Assembly: GCA_016648135.1 (NCBI GenBank)
Contig: JADDOH010005008.1
Location: forward strand, 186,001-250,000
Direction of reading: 5' to 3'
Source: Agrypnia vestita
Taxonomy: Eukaryota; Arthropoda; Insecta; Trichoptera; Phryganeidae
Length of the DNA stretch: 64,000 bases
This document shows positions 1-9,751 of the stretch, piece by piece; position 1 is the first letter of the stretch, and each line of letters starts with the position of its first letter. The position numbers and the translations under genes are program-made. Under the pieces are notes generated by a model, which saw only the letters and a program-made list of their open reading frames with translations, was not told the origin of the DNA and did no database searches.

Positions 1-447
1 GTATAAAATACCTAGGTGTAATTATAGATTCAAAACTGACATTTACAAAAAATACTGAATTTGTGGTGAAGAAAATCGCAAAAAAAGTGTCCTTAATTGG
101 AAGAATAAGAAGACATATAAATAAAAATACAAGTTTATTAATATACAATACTATGATTCTCCCGCACATAGATTTTTGTTCCAGTATATTATTTATAAGC
201 AACGAAGGAATGCTAAAGAAACTACAAATAGTACAAAATAGAGCGATGCGCATAATACTGAAGTGTAATAGGAGAACTAAAATAACAAAAATGTTGAATG
301 TCTTAGAACTGGAAACTGTAAATCAAAGAATAATATATAATGCAATGGTGCAAATATTTAAAATTAAACATGGAGTAGTACCCAAACACTTTGATGACAG
401 GATGAAGCTGAATAAATAAGCTGAATGAAAATAAATAAATACTTATT
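1..447 (+). pseudogene. non-LTR retrotransposon reverse transcriptase, C-terminal fragment
   Basis: The frame starting at base 3 is open from the window edge to a stop at 417-419. It opens with IKYLGVIIDSKLTF, the typical thumb-entry motif of non-LTR reverse transcriptases. Further on it has YNTMILPHIDFCSSILF and LQIVQNRAMRIIL, both characteristic of Jockey/CR1-type RT C-termini. The polymerase catalytic core lies off the window to the left, so completeness cannot be judged. A short AATAAATAAATA stretch follows the stop and looks like the 3' tail of the element. The RT identity is sure; the clade is not. Confidence 0.85.
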
Positions 448-596
448 TTTTAGGAACCGACATGTAAAAGTACTGTCATTTTTGACGGCTTACAGCTAGT
501 TGATATATTAATATCATTACCCAGTACCACAAACAACCAATTATACAGGCATGAACTAGGCATATTTCCTAGTTCGCGTTTTGTTTCACTACGTCT

Positions 597-973
597 AAGA
601 GCAGGAACCAGCGACCGCCAGACTTACGCTGTAGTATCAAACCTGAAATATTTTCTGTACACGTACACTATAGACATTTTACCTGTTATCTGCCAATATC
701 CCCGAACTCAAATGTCATAATATCCAAGCTTTTTTACCTACTATAGGCCGGCCACCACACCGCCGCGTCTCCTAAGTCGCGGAAAGTCGCTACATTCATT
801 TCCATACAAAATACGCTTATCAAACACACTGCGCGGACGATCGGTAGACCCAACGCGACAAAAAGACGCGGTGGAAAATCCGCGCAGTGTGGCGCCGGCC
901 TTAGCGTGCATGCACAGGAAATATTTCAGGTTTGATACTATAACGATAGTCTGACGGTCGCTGGCTCTTGAGA
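597..973. mobile_element. inverted-repeat (MITE-like) element with a second element nested inside
   Basis: The arms at about 597-659 and 913-973 are inverted copies. Both carry CCAGCGACCG, then CAGACT, then TAGTATCAAACCTGAAATATT, with a few mismatches. No coding capacity lies between them. The centre is occupied by a separate, GC-richer inverted-repeat element (744-903). The outer ends and any target duplication are not sharply defined. Confidence 0.6.
744..903. mobile_element. nested GC-rich inverted-repeat element
   Basis: The ends TAGGCCGGCCACCACAC (744 onward) and, reading in from the right, TAAGGCCGGCGCCACACTGC are imperfect inverted repeats. GACGCGG/CCGCGTC-type pairing continues inward. 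The element is about 160 bp, has no ORF, and sits inside the 597-973 element, so it inserted later. I found no convincing target duplication. Confidence 0.55.
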
Positions 974-1114
974 TGAGCGATATTTAGTCACCGTGGTAAA
1001 AAAACATATTTATAATTTATAACTTCTTCTTCAAACATAGCAAAATTATTTTGTAGTGACATAATTATAATTTATATAAAATAACTTTGTAAACACCACT
1101 TCTTTATTGAAAAA

Positions 1115-1157
1115 AAATCAACATGTTTCGAAGCCGATGGCTTCTTCGTCAGGATAA
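1115..1157 (-). ncRNA. hammerhead ribozyme motif, PLE type (minus strand)
   Basis: On the minus strand box 1 CTGACGA (1152-1146) is followed by a stem II of GAAGCC/GGCTTC closed by ATC. Box 2 GAAA (1129-1126) follows, then a self-complementary CATG in place of stem III, then TTGA. Short ATC/GAT pairing is available for stem I. This is the minimal type I layout known from Penelope-like elements, in which the tiny stem III is thought to work as a dimer. The flank resembles that of the second copy at 2915-2957. No protein remnant adjoins this one. Confidence 0.6.
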
Positions 1158-1460
1158 CAAAAAAAAATCATATTTGTTTTGTTGACTTTTCGGCACACGT
1201 TTGTCGTATATAAAAGAAATTCTTCTTGTAGAAATGTAAACTAGACGTTTACAAATTAAAAATCCAATTGCGTGAATTTTCTTAATTTAGCGAAATTAAA
1301 TTTAATCTGTGCGTCGCATTCTGAGATAAGATATTAAAAAGTGAATTAATTATCTAAATAGATAAGATACGATAAATGTTAATATGATATAATATCAGCA
1401 CACGACCTCTTGAAACACATCCGCCTGCCATTTAATTTTAAATATAAATTATATTATCAA

Positions 1461-1912
1461 GTCGTCAAAAGGGAATGAAAGTAGACCGAATGCGGTGGAA
1501 ATGCGCTTGTGCGGAAAATCTTTGGTCGATAGAGTGAGCAACGAACAAATTAGAAGTGAATGTAATGCTGGCTTTAGTGTGGTAGATAGAATAATGAAAG
1601 GAGTGCTGAGATGGTTTGGTCATGTATGTAGCATGTGTGAGTGAGGAAAGGGTGGTTAAGAAAATATACGGGGCGAGTGTTAAAGGCAACAGGAATAGAG
1701 GGCGTCCGCGAAAGACCTGGCACGATCAGATAATACAAGTATTGGAGGATGGCTCTGTTAAAAGCCTCAACAACCGTAGAACATGTATGAGAAGATGTAT
1801 GAATGTAGCCGAAGCAAAAGTGGTGTTACAAGATAGAATAATATGGGGTTCTATACTCTCCGCCTACCCCTGCGGAAAACGGCGTGATTTTTAGTTAGTT
1901 AGGTCGTCAAAA
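1461..1912 (+). mobile_element. 5'-truncated non-LTR insertion with 10-bp target duplication
   Basis: GTCGTCAAAA occurs at 1461-1470 and again at 1903-1912, exactly bracketing a non-LTR reverse transcriptase tail. That is the expected footprint of target-primed reverse transcription. The insert is only about 430 bp, so it is heavily 5'-truncated. There is no long poly(A) before the right duplication; the insert ends in a short T/TTAG-rich stretch. Confidence 0.7.
1484..1894 (+). pseudogene. non-LTR reverse transcriptase C-terminal region, frameshifted
   Basis: The first frame reads AVEMRLCGKSLVDRVSNEQI and later VLRWFGHV, then stops at a TGA near 1640. The second frame picks up with EERVVKKIYGASVKGN, RGRPRKTWHDQI and MRRCMNV and stops at 1892-1894. 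The GRPRKTWHDQI-type block is a familiar C-terminal motif of insect Jockey-like elements. The shift near 1630-1640 makes this a dead copy. The fragment at 55465-55677 starts with the same AVEMRSLR motif and is probably the same family. Confidence 0.8.
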
Positions 1913-2870
1913 ACAAACACAACCTGTATCGTTACAAAATACCGATTTTTCCATTTTTAGCTATTATTGAGGCACGCGTAGCTATAAAAAAGCCGCCTTA
2001 AATACCAGCCTCGCATAAAATATGCTGCTGTGGCCCGAAAAAATTTAATCCTGGTGTCCCACGTGAAAGGCGCGAAAACTACCCACTGATCCCAATTATA
2101 ATGATTTTGTTATTTGTCCGTCCGTCCGTCTGCGTAACTTCGTGTAAGGTCCGTAACATTTTTATAGTATTTTTTCGAAATATTTTTTCTAAAAATATTT
2201 TTTGGAAAAAATAATTTTTAATTATTTTATTTAAATTAAATAAATTAAATAATTCCTTGATAACCGAAATGTATAAGTTCGTCATTTTTTAGTAGTTATA
2301 TCAAAAATATAAAACGATCGATTGAGTGCTTACACAAAACATCAATATTCAGGTTTATTCTTATTTCTTATGGTGCAAATATCATTATAACAATTATGTC
2401 TTGTCCACTATTACGTGTCAATTTTGACGTAATGAATATTATGTACAATATTCTTTAATTTTATTTTATAATTCAGTAGATATAAATCAGTTCGTTTAAC
2501 TTTTTTTTTATTATTACAAAATTCAACAAAAAATACTAATGTTTTTCATTAGAATCTTTACACGTACAAAAATAAGTACGCCCTGTCTATTTTCTTTCAA
2601 AACATTGTATCAATGTCGCTATCCTAAAAAGAGAGGTTTATATTCTTATATAAAATAAGTTCCCACCACATAGAGGAATAGCTAAGAAGGCATATCATTG
2701 GCTTACCATGTGGATTTGAAAGCGCCAGGTGTCAATTCTGATAAATAAATAAAAAACACACTGGAAAATCCTAAATATATACATATTGAAACTCTGGATC
2801 CCGACTGGAAAGGCAGGTGTATTGCTGTATTTACTTTAAAATAAAATAAATTAATATTCATATTCATATT
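1913..2870. other. AT-rich stretch without a recognised gene
   Basis: I see no gene here. At 2115-2147 there is a GTCCGTCCGTCCGTCTGCG block that reappears in direct or reverse form near 5345, 48270 and 60230, marking a small dispersed repeat. Around 2640-2860 the sequence has a SINE-like texture, but no clear A or B box was found. Confidence 0.4.
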
Positions 2871-2914
2871 TTATAAAAATAAACTTTGCTTACACCACAT
2901 TTTTGTTGAAAAAA

Positions 2915-2957
2915 ATTCGACACGTTTCAGGGCCCCATGGCCCCTTCGTCAGGATAA
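2915..2957 (-). ncRNA. hammerhead ribozyme motif at a PLE 3' end (minus strand)
   Basis: On the minus strand CTGACGA (2952-2946) is followed by an imperfect GC stem II (AGGGGCC/GGGCCCT, one G-G mismatch), GAAA (2928-2925) and the short self-complementary CGTG step. The motif lies about 190 bp downstream, on the same strand, of a GIY-YIG domain. That fits the known arrangement in Penelope-like elements, where hammerheads lie in the terminal repeats flanking the ORF. Confidence 0.6.
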
Positions 2958-3140
2958 CAAATGTATACTAACAAAATTAAATTTAAGAATCGAAGTATAG
3001 ACCATCAAAATATTAAAAAGTTATATATGGAAAGTGAATAATAATAGAGTGCCTACTTAACATGAAAATAAATTTTAAAAATAACTATTTGCAAAAAGGA
3101 CCTGGTTATTTATAATATTCAAATTACTATTAACACTTTT

Positions 3141-3368
3141 TCATATTTCCAAAATTTCTAATTTATCAAACTGTGATTCTGCATAATTTGTATGTAAAAT
3201 TTGTAAAACCTTATTTATATCAAAAGAATGATCCATAGCCAAAAGATGGTTAGAAAATTCAGAATAATTATTGCTATTTAAACACCTTAAGTGTTCCTTC
3301 ACTCTAACTTCAAAATTTCTACACTTTTTTCCTATATAAAAATAATCACTATCATATTTTCCGGGATT
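3141..3368 (-). pseudogene. Penelope-like element ORF, GIY-YIG endonuclease fragment
   Basis: The minus-strand frame from 3368 to the stop at 3143-3141 has 75 codons. It contains YIGKKCRNFEVRVKEH, then LRCLNSNNYSEFSNHL and FDKLEILEI before the stop. The YIG start, the conserved Arg, the KEH and the Asn after it match the C-terminal half of the PLE GIY-YIG endonuclease. Upstream the frame closes with TGA at 3371-3369, so the RT domain is missing. Fragments at 15746 and 34012 are homologous. Confidence 0.8.
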
Positions 3369-4220
3369 TCACCAGTTATAGTCCTTCACGTGTATTTTGT
3401 GACGTGAAGGAACTTTTGTAACTTCTCAAGATATCTGCTTTGAAGGACGGCACGAAGATCTTTGCGACTGACGATTTCGACTGTCTTCGAAGCTGAAGAG
3501 AATAGTCTGTCGCAGGTTGGTGATCATTTGTTGGCGTATTTTGGTTTACCCGTGTATGTTTTCAGCGAGGAAACGTAATTTTCATTTTTGCATGATATCA
3601 TATTGAAAGGTATTAATTAATAGAATATTAAATTCAATAAAGCGGATGGCTATTTACACGCTGTCTGCACAAACATATACAATATATTTGGGAAAAATAT
3701 ATAAATTAAATATTTATCTGGCAGAACTGCACGCCCCTGCCATCGCGGGTATGCAGTTCACGTTTCGTTATGGCTAACTAACACTAACGCAAAGGTTGAT
3801 AGGAAATATTTTACTCAAAAAAATGCGAAACCATAAAATAATAATTGGAATTGGTATCTCACCTTCCCTCATCACTCTTACCGAAATATGTGAAATATTT
3901 CACTTTTCACATCACACATCACAGAAACACTTTAAAAATTAAAGAACTACAACATTTGTCGGACATTATTTCTATTTGAATTAACATTTATTTGACACGG
4001 GCACGATTAAAATATTTTTAAGTGCAATAAAGCACCGGCGTGACTGCTGACCAATACGGAACAACATCATAAATTTCACTCTTCTGCCTTGTGTGTATAC
4101 AAAAAAAAATTAACAAAAAACACGGAATATTTCTTCAAACTTGTGAGACGATGACAACTAATTTATACTTCCACTGGCATTTCACGCGAAAGGCGACGAT
4201 AACATTTCAAAGGGTTAATT
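3369..4220. other. unannotated stretch
   Basis: No gene recognised. A small hairpin lies at about 3379-3412 (TCCTTCACGT paired with ACGTGAAGGA). A 63-codon ORF at 4091-4282 runs into the satellite and looks fortuitous. Confidence 0.4.
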
Positions 4221-4690
4221 ATTTCGAAACGGTATTAGACAGTAATTTAGCACTATTGGACAATATTTCGAAACGGTATTAGACAGTAATTTAGCACTAT
4301 TGGACAATATTTCGAAACGGTATTAGACAGTAATTTATCACTATTGGGCAATATTTCGAAACGGTATTAGACAGTAATTTAGCACTATTGGACAATATTT
4401 CGAAACGGTATTAGACAGTAATTTAGCACTATTGGGCAATATTTCGAAACGGTATTAGACAGTAATTTAGCACTATTGGACAATATTTCGAAACGGTATT
4501 AGACAGTAATTTAGCACTATTGGGCAATATTTCGAAACGGTATTAGACAGTAATCTCGCACTATTGGACAATATTTCGCGACGGTAATAGAGAGTAATCT
4601 CGCACTATTGGACGATACTTTCGTATTGATAACACAGTAATCTAGCAGCATTGGGCAATAATTTCGCGTCGGCAACAGACAGTGATCTCG
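4221..4690. repeat. 44-bp tandem satellite, about 10.5 copies
   Basis: The unit begins ATTTCGAAACGG and ends CACTATTGG(A/G)CAAT and is exactly 44 bp. Copies start at 4221, 4265, 4309, 4353, 4397, 4441, 4485 and 4529. From there rightward the copies decay (CGAAACGG becomes CGCGACGG, ATTTAGC becomes ATCTCGC). Copies from 4265 to 4528 alternate between GGACAAT and GGGCAAT, which suggests an 88-bp higher-order unit. The array merges into a CpG-rich block. Confidence 0.9.
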
Positions 4691-4890
4691 CGTGACGATG
4701 GTTGTGAGGATTGGCGAGGACTGGCGCCGAGGATGTTGACGGAAGTGCGGGACTTGCGATGCGGCCGGCGCGCCCGGAGTAGCGGTGCTGGCGGAGGACG
4801 TGCCCGGAAGCGCCCGGCGCGGGAAGGATCCAGCCGCGCGAGTTCGCCACGATCAGCGCTGCACTTCCGCGGATCGTTCACCGTGTGAAC
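4691..4890. other. CpG-rich block next to the satellite
   Basis: Base composition changes abruptly to CpG-rich (GCGGCCGGCGCGCCCGG at about 4760). Three overlapping ORFs on both strands result, as expected from GC richness alone. No motif favours one of them. It could be a promoter or 5' exon region, or part of a GC-rich repeat; nothing in the sequence decides. Confidence 0.35.
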
Positions 4891-5885
4891 TTTTACACTT
4901 GACGATGAAAGAAAACGGAGATATCTAGGGTTAATTGAGGCAAGTTTTAAGGCGCAGCAAGAAACAGACTACATAAAATAGGGAGATAATAGAAGACCGC
5001 TCGAGAACCTAGCAGGCTTTTCGTTGGGTCACAATATTGATAAAAAATGTTCTTTTATCATATTTTACCGATACGATCAGAAGAAGAACAAATAATTTAA
5101 CTCATAAAAACAAAGTTTTCATTATAAATTCTTTATAAGCAAGAAAAAGACCTGTATGCAGAATTTTCATTTGATGTCATTCAAACTTCTTCTCTGTATA
5201 GGATGGATGCTTCTAGAAACGACTAATTTTCATCTATACTGCTTTATCATTGCCTTGCGTGACCGCACGATATATGCCGTGCGCTGATTGCGTGTCACAC
5301 TCTAATTATCTAAAGTTTTAATTCCAGCAATTTACGGACTTTACGACAGACAGACGGACAACGAAATTATTATGTTTGATAAAATTATTTTGTCTCGGAC
5401 AAATGTGCAATAGGTAATCCCAGTCATAGCGGAGGAACTCCGCGGAAATGAACAAAACGCAATAATTGTTTTTTTTTTCAAAAAATTTGCAATAAAATAA
5501 TTGTACAATAAATAGTTGCTTTATTAAGTGCCTAAATCACCTAAACTCACCAACACCAAACACCAAATTTCTATCTAAATTTCAGGCTTCCAGGGTGGTA
5601 AAATCCTTTAAGATAAAATGACATAATCTACATCTTTTAAAATCACTACTAGCCCGTCTTCGAAAGTCATCTCGTTTTTTGAACGGAGAAAATGAAGAAT
5701 TACCATACCATCGATATAAAGTGCGAATGGAGAAATACGATGATTTGAGCCAATTCACCTGCCGACTATCACCCACAAAGCGCAGCGTGCACCAGACTGC
5801 CAACACGGTGTCCAGATATTAATCACCGGCCGGGCCGCACGTGGGCCCGCGCAACACTGTAGCGCGAGCGGCGGAACGCAATCGG
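4891..5885. other. unannotated stretch
   Basis: No gene or transposon domain recognised. Near 5345-5385 there is another copy of the GACAGACAGACGGACAACG repeat motif followed by AAATTATTATG. Confidence 0.4.
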
Positions 5886-6290
5886 CGTGCCAAAAATACT
5901 CGGATAATAAGTCAATCATCACGCCGGCAGGTGGCAGCCGCGCAGGGCGGCCGGTTGTTGGTCCTTGCTGTACGGCATAGATGCATCCGCTGCAAGAGCT
6001 TACGGAGAGTCGTATGGACACACAGCGGCATCTAGTGACGATGGCGCAAATCACGCCGGTAAGAACACCGGCGGCCTATGCCACACGCATGCTAAAAATA
6101 TGTTAATAATACGTCAATCACCAAAAGGGTAGGTGTCAGTTACACAGATGGCCGATTGACGATTCTTGCAGTACGGCATACATTTTCCAGTATAAAAAAT
6201 GCTAAAAGAGCTTGTGGTGAGCCGTATGGATATACGAGTATGGTGGCATCTTCATTTAATTTCACAAATCACGGAGAGCATTACCGGAAC
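5886..6290. repeat. diverged 201-bp tandem duplication
   Basis: Two direct copies lie with a constant 201-bp offset: GTCAATCA at 5911 and 6112, TACGGCATA at 5971 and 6172. The ends match as well (GAGCTT...CGTATGGA and CAAATCACG). The first copy is CpG-rich and the second AT-shifted, so they have diverged a long time or under different mutation. No coding domain was recognised; a 64-codon plus-strand ORF in the first copy is not preserved in the second. Confidence 0.65.
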
Positions 6291-6616
6291 ACACGACAGC
6301 TAGGGGTCGCAAAATTTTGATCAATAACTTCGGTGTATCTTGTGTGTTTCTCAGTTCACTGTTATATACCAATTTGTAACTGTCGAACCATGGCGAATAT
6401 TAAAATAACTTAAACACTAATAAAATGGCCGACTATATACTTCTACATATGCACTACCTCCAAATGGTCAACATAACTCCAGCTGTGGAGTGACCATATG
6501 AGAACCCTTGGAAGGGAACCCCATTTTATATTCTAAATTGAAGATTTCAAATGAGTAACTCAGGCGTGCTCCGTGAACGCTATCAAGATAGGTATAAGAA
6601 AATTGTTTTTTTTTTT

Positions 6617-6841
6617 TCAATGAAACCGGAAGGGAAGAATCGAGCCTGAAAAGAGGAAAAGTCTCCGGGGTACACTAAAAGGGTACTCACTTTTCATTGC
6701 GAATAACATGAGCCTATCAAACAGGTAAGCGAGGAGAATGGATTTCAGGAGGATGATGTTCGCATCAGTAAAGGGATCGTTATGTTCAAGGGTATCCAGT
6801 TGTAAATGTATCCTCAAACTTATGTAAATATTACTTGTCAT
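6617..6841 (-). other. weak candidate exon or chance ORF
   Basis: A 74-codon minus-strand frame includes DPFTDANIILLK and LFDRLMLFAMK, followed by a splice-donor-like GTGAGTAC at about 6690-6683. No good acceptor with a pyrimidine tract precedes it, and no family is recognised. Listed for completeness only. Confidence 0.15.
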
Positions 6842-6983
6842 TAGTGTTTGAACAGAATTGTTTCTTAGAATCGTACAGAAAAACCAAAAAACCTTAATTA
6901 ATTCTTAAAATTATATAGCATCTCTTTCTAATACTTTTAATATAAATACAAGTTGTTGAATATAAAATATTTAGATTGATAAT

Positions 6984-7474
6984 GCACTCATAGATTTAAA
7001 GGTTCGGAAAAACTTGATTAAAACTCTTGTCTGGAGTGTGCTGATGTATGGCAGCGAAACATGCACCATCAGCCAGAACATGTCCGGGAGGCTAGCGGCC
7101 TTTGAGATTTGGTGCTACAGGCGCATGGCGAGGATCCATCGGTCTGAACATATCCGAAACGACGAGGTGTTGAGCAGGGTGGGCGAAAAAAGGCGGCTCC
7201 TTAACAGAATCGCCCAACAGCGAGCAATTTGGATAGGCCATAATATAAGGCATCCGGGCCTGCTTTTAACCATCGTCGAGGGAAATGTCGAAGGCAACCA
7301 TCGTAGAGGCCGCTCGAGATTAAGCTACGTAGACCAGATTATCGGAGATACGCGCTGTAGCACCTACCAAGAGATGAAGAGGCCGGCAGGTGACAGAGAG
7401 GAGTGGAGAGGGCGAGTGCTTGTTGCAGATCAATCCTAGGATTGCGACCCAAAAAAAAAAAAAAAAAGCACTCA
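6984..7474 (+). mobile_element. RTE-like retrotransposon insertion, 5'-truncated, poly(A) tail, 7-bp TSD
   Basis: GCACTCA is duplicated at 6984-6990 and 7468-7474. The insert ends in 17 A residues at 7451-7467. Inside is only the C-terminal part of a reverse transcriptase. This is a textbook target-primed insertion, and the intact duplication and tail suggest it is fairly young. Confidence 0.85.
7006..7439 (+). pseudogene. RTE/Jockey-type RT C-terminal fragment, open frame
   Basis: The frame reads RKNLIKTLVWSVLMYGSETC, then FEIWCYRRMARI, EHIRNDEVL, WIGHNIRHPGLL, RGRSRLSYVDQIIGD and a stop at 7437-7439. These are the standard C-terminal motifs of insect RTE-like polyproteins (YGSETW, EMWCYRRML, WIGHIIRH). 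The frame is undisrupted, but the protein lacks the endonuclease and the RT catalytic core, so it cannot be functional. Confidence 0.85.
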
Positions 7475-7753
7475 CACGGCGAAACGCGTCTCAGAAAATT
7501 AAAAGGGTAGAACTAAAAAAACGATTGTTTTATTTCCATATGTGTGATGTTCAAGGGCTGCGATTGTGGGATTGAGATTAAGACGAAGGGGTTCAAAGAA
7601 CTTGGTGGGTGGGGAATTTTCTGTTTCTTATAAACCACAGATATTGTATATATTTTGTTTTGAAAAGTTTAAATCCTTTCGGTGCTCTGCCGCGCCCCAG
7701 ATGGAACCGGCGACTACGGTTTAGTAAAGAGGCAGAGGTCAGAGTATACTCAC

Positions 7754-8068
7754 ACTCCTTATTCTTGTCCATGGAGGGCTGCAGCGGGCTCGCGTCCACC
7801 GCGGCCGGGACAGCGGCCGCGGGCGGGGAGGCTCGCGGGGGCGGGGGCGGCGGCGGGGGCGGCGGCGGGGGCGGGGGCGGCGGGCCCGCGGCGCCCCGCC
7901 CGGCGCTGCCCGCGCTGCCGCCGCTGCCGGCCGGCCCGCCGCCCATGCCGCCCATGCCGCCCCCCGCGCCGAACCACTCGGGGTAGATGGCGCTCAGGGT
8001 CTGCACCAGGTCCTCGTCGAGCGTCACGCGCCACGACCCGCCCTCCGCGCCGGAGCTGTGCGTCGACT
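7754..8068 (-). CDS. internal exon of an unidentified host gene, Gly/Pro-rich
   Basis: On the minus strand an acceptor TTTGCAG ends at 8069 and a donor GTGAGTAT starts at 7753, enclosing 315 bp of GC-rich DNA. The open frame starts STHSSGAEGG and reads TLDEDLVQTLSAIYPEWF. It then runs through GGGMGGMGGG, Ala/Gly/Ser repeats and about sixteen consecutive prolines, and ends PSMDKNKE. The frame leaves two bases at the 5' end and one base at the 3' end, so both introns are phase 1 and skipping the exon would keep the frame. The composition is quite unlike the flanks. Domain and family are not recognised. Low-complexity parts suggest a disordered linker; the TLDEDL...YPEWF part may be a short helical motif (inference). 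Confidence 0.7.
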
Positions 8069-8096
8069 CTGCAAACGGACACGAAGCGTTACTTCA

Positions 8097-8400
8097 TACA
8101 CACACACACAAGGGTACATTTATTTATTTAATTTGAGTATTCACATGTTCACAGACCAATAAATCAAAGAAACACCTTGAAATATCCTACTGGAGCTCAA
8201 TTATGAACGACTCAATATATCGATGTAATTTCAGATCTTAACACTAATCTAACCAATTATATAAGAAATAAAACAAGAGAAAAGTGAAATAAACAAAATA
8301 TGACAATAGCAATAAACAAAGTATGAAAACAGTAATAAAAGCAATAAATCAAGAAAAAAGTGAAATAAACAAAGTATGAAAATAATTTTTAAATTAGTTT
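8097..8400. repeat. short CA tract and imperfect tandem repeat
   Basis: ACACACACAC at about 8099-8110 is a short dinucleotide tract just upstream (minus-strand sense) of the exon at 7754-8068. At 8268-8393 an A-rich unit with GTGAAATAAACAAA and GTATGAAAA is repeated imperfectly, about 85 bp apart. Confidence 0.5.
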
Positions 8401-9751
8401 TTATTTCACACTTCACACATTATCTGGAAACTATAGCTAGTTTAGTGACAAAATGTATTAAAAAATAATAATAAATATAATAATAAATGTTTATACGTAT
8501 GTTTGTACCATTTTTGTAACAAATTACTTTTATGCGTTTTTTCACTATTTTAAGGTTTTATAAAAAATAAAAAAATATTCAAAAATTATATATATTTTCG
8601 GGTGAAATTTTCTTTTCATTCAATTGTTTCTTCTTCTATCATTTCTATACTACTTTGCGTGAAATATACTATTTATCAAGTAAATTTGTCGGTTTTCAAA
8701 AATTTGCGGTTCGAATCGGGATAAAGATAGGCATAAGATCTTATTTTTCATTGTTTTGGTTTTCTATTTCATCGCTGTTTTTTTTTTAATTTTTGGTAAG
8801 ATTGTGCAAAACATTAGTCGGCATATTTTTGCACGAATAAAATTTTAATTCTAAAAAAATATGAACGATAAAAGATGTTATGTATAAATTTTAATGTACA
8901 AGTAACTCGGTGAGTTTTCGCTGTAATTTTGATATTTGGAATTCTGGTAATGGGTTAATTAGTATTCCACCCTTTAACGCAAAAATTATCATCGTCTAAC
9001 TTGTTGTTCTTTGTAATCGTTAAAATAATATTAGCTGTACGCCAATTTAAATATGGATTCCTTCAATAAAGGTATCTTCAGCATATTAACACTTTCTTAT
9101 AAATACGCTAATAACTACACCCTACGTAGCGCAGGAGCGAGGTTCGAATGCTATCGGCTGCGAGATTTTTTTGACTGAGAAATTTGTAAAAGATTATTAA
9201 ATCTAATTTGCATACTCTTCAAAGTGATGTAAAAATTTTCCAAATATCTGTCGAGTGCTGGTGGCTAGGCTGTATATAGGAAGATGTATTACAATATTAT
9301 TTTAAAGTATGATACATGGCCACTGGTTTATACATACGATGAGGGCAGACCCACAGCTTACCCGGGACCGTTTTGTGAGCAAAAGCTCCTTTATCCGTCC
9401 TTCTCATTCGTCGCCTGGTTGGCATTTTTTAATGCTAAAAGCGACCGTGCGACCCGTTGTTGTAAAAAACAAGTATTGTCCCGGCTATTCATTTCTTTAT
9501 TAAACACAGATTACAAAAAATACATAGAGAAAGTAAAAATAAAACGCTGATCATTTGATGTCTGTTCATAGTTGATTCCACAGCCAGCCGATTGTACTCC
9601 GAATGAAGAGCTGAAGAATCCAGTATAATGAAAGAAAAAAAAAGGAATAGTGAAGTACTGTTAGCTGAACGGAGTGGAAGACCATGATTATAGAGAAAGT
9701 TGAATTTAGATCTTAGATACTGAGGTGAGTGAAGATTGAAAAACACAAAAA
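8401..9751. other. AT-rich stretch without a recognised gene
   Basis: No transposon domain or splice-bounded exon found. An 88-codon plus-strand ORF at 9284-9550 has no recognisable motif and no codon pattern that stands out from its surroundings. It is left unassigned. Confidence 0.4.

Larger units (their letters stand above)
6930..7540 (+). mobile_element. PLE-type terminal sequence split by an RTE insertion
   Basis: Left (6930-6990): a flank ending TTGATAATGCACTCA. Right (7468-7540): GCACTCACACGGCGAAACGCGTCTC and then TTTTATTTCCATATGTG. Joined, they match the sequence at 57290-57376 on the opposite strand, so one copy of this terminal repeat was interrupted. The motif has a hammerhead-like layout, with TTGATAA in place of CTGANGA. 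Confidence 0.6.

Noticed and set aside
4221..4690. Possible CRISPR-like array
   Set aside because: Units of 44 bp are contiguous, with no unique spacers; this is a satellite in a eukaryotic genome.
7609..8131. Plus-strand ORFs across the Gly/Pro exon (125 and 149 codons)
   Set aside because: They are shadows of the GC-rich exon. The minus strand has matching acceptor and donor sites and a sensible frame; the plus frames are Gly or Arg runs.
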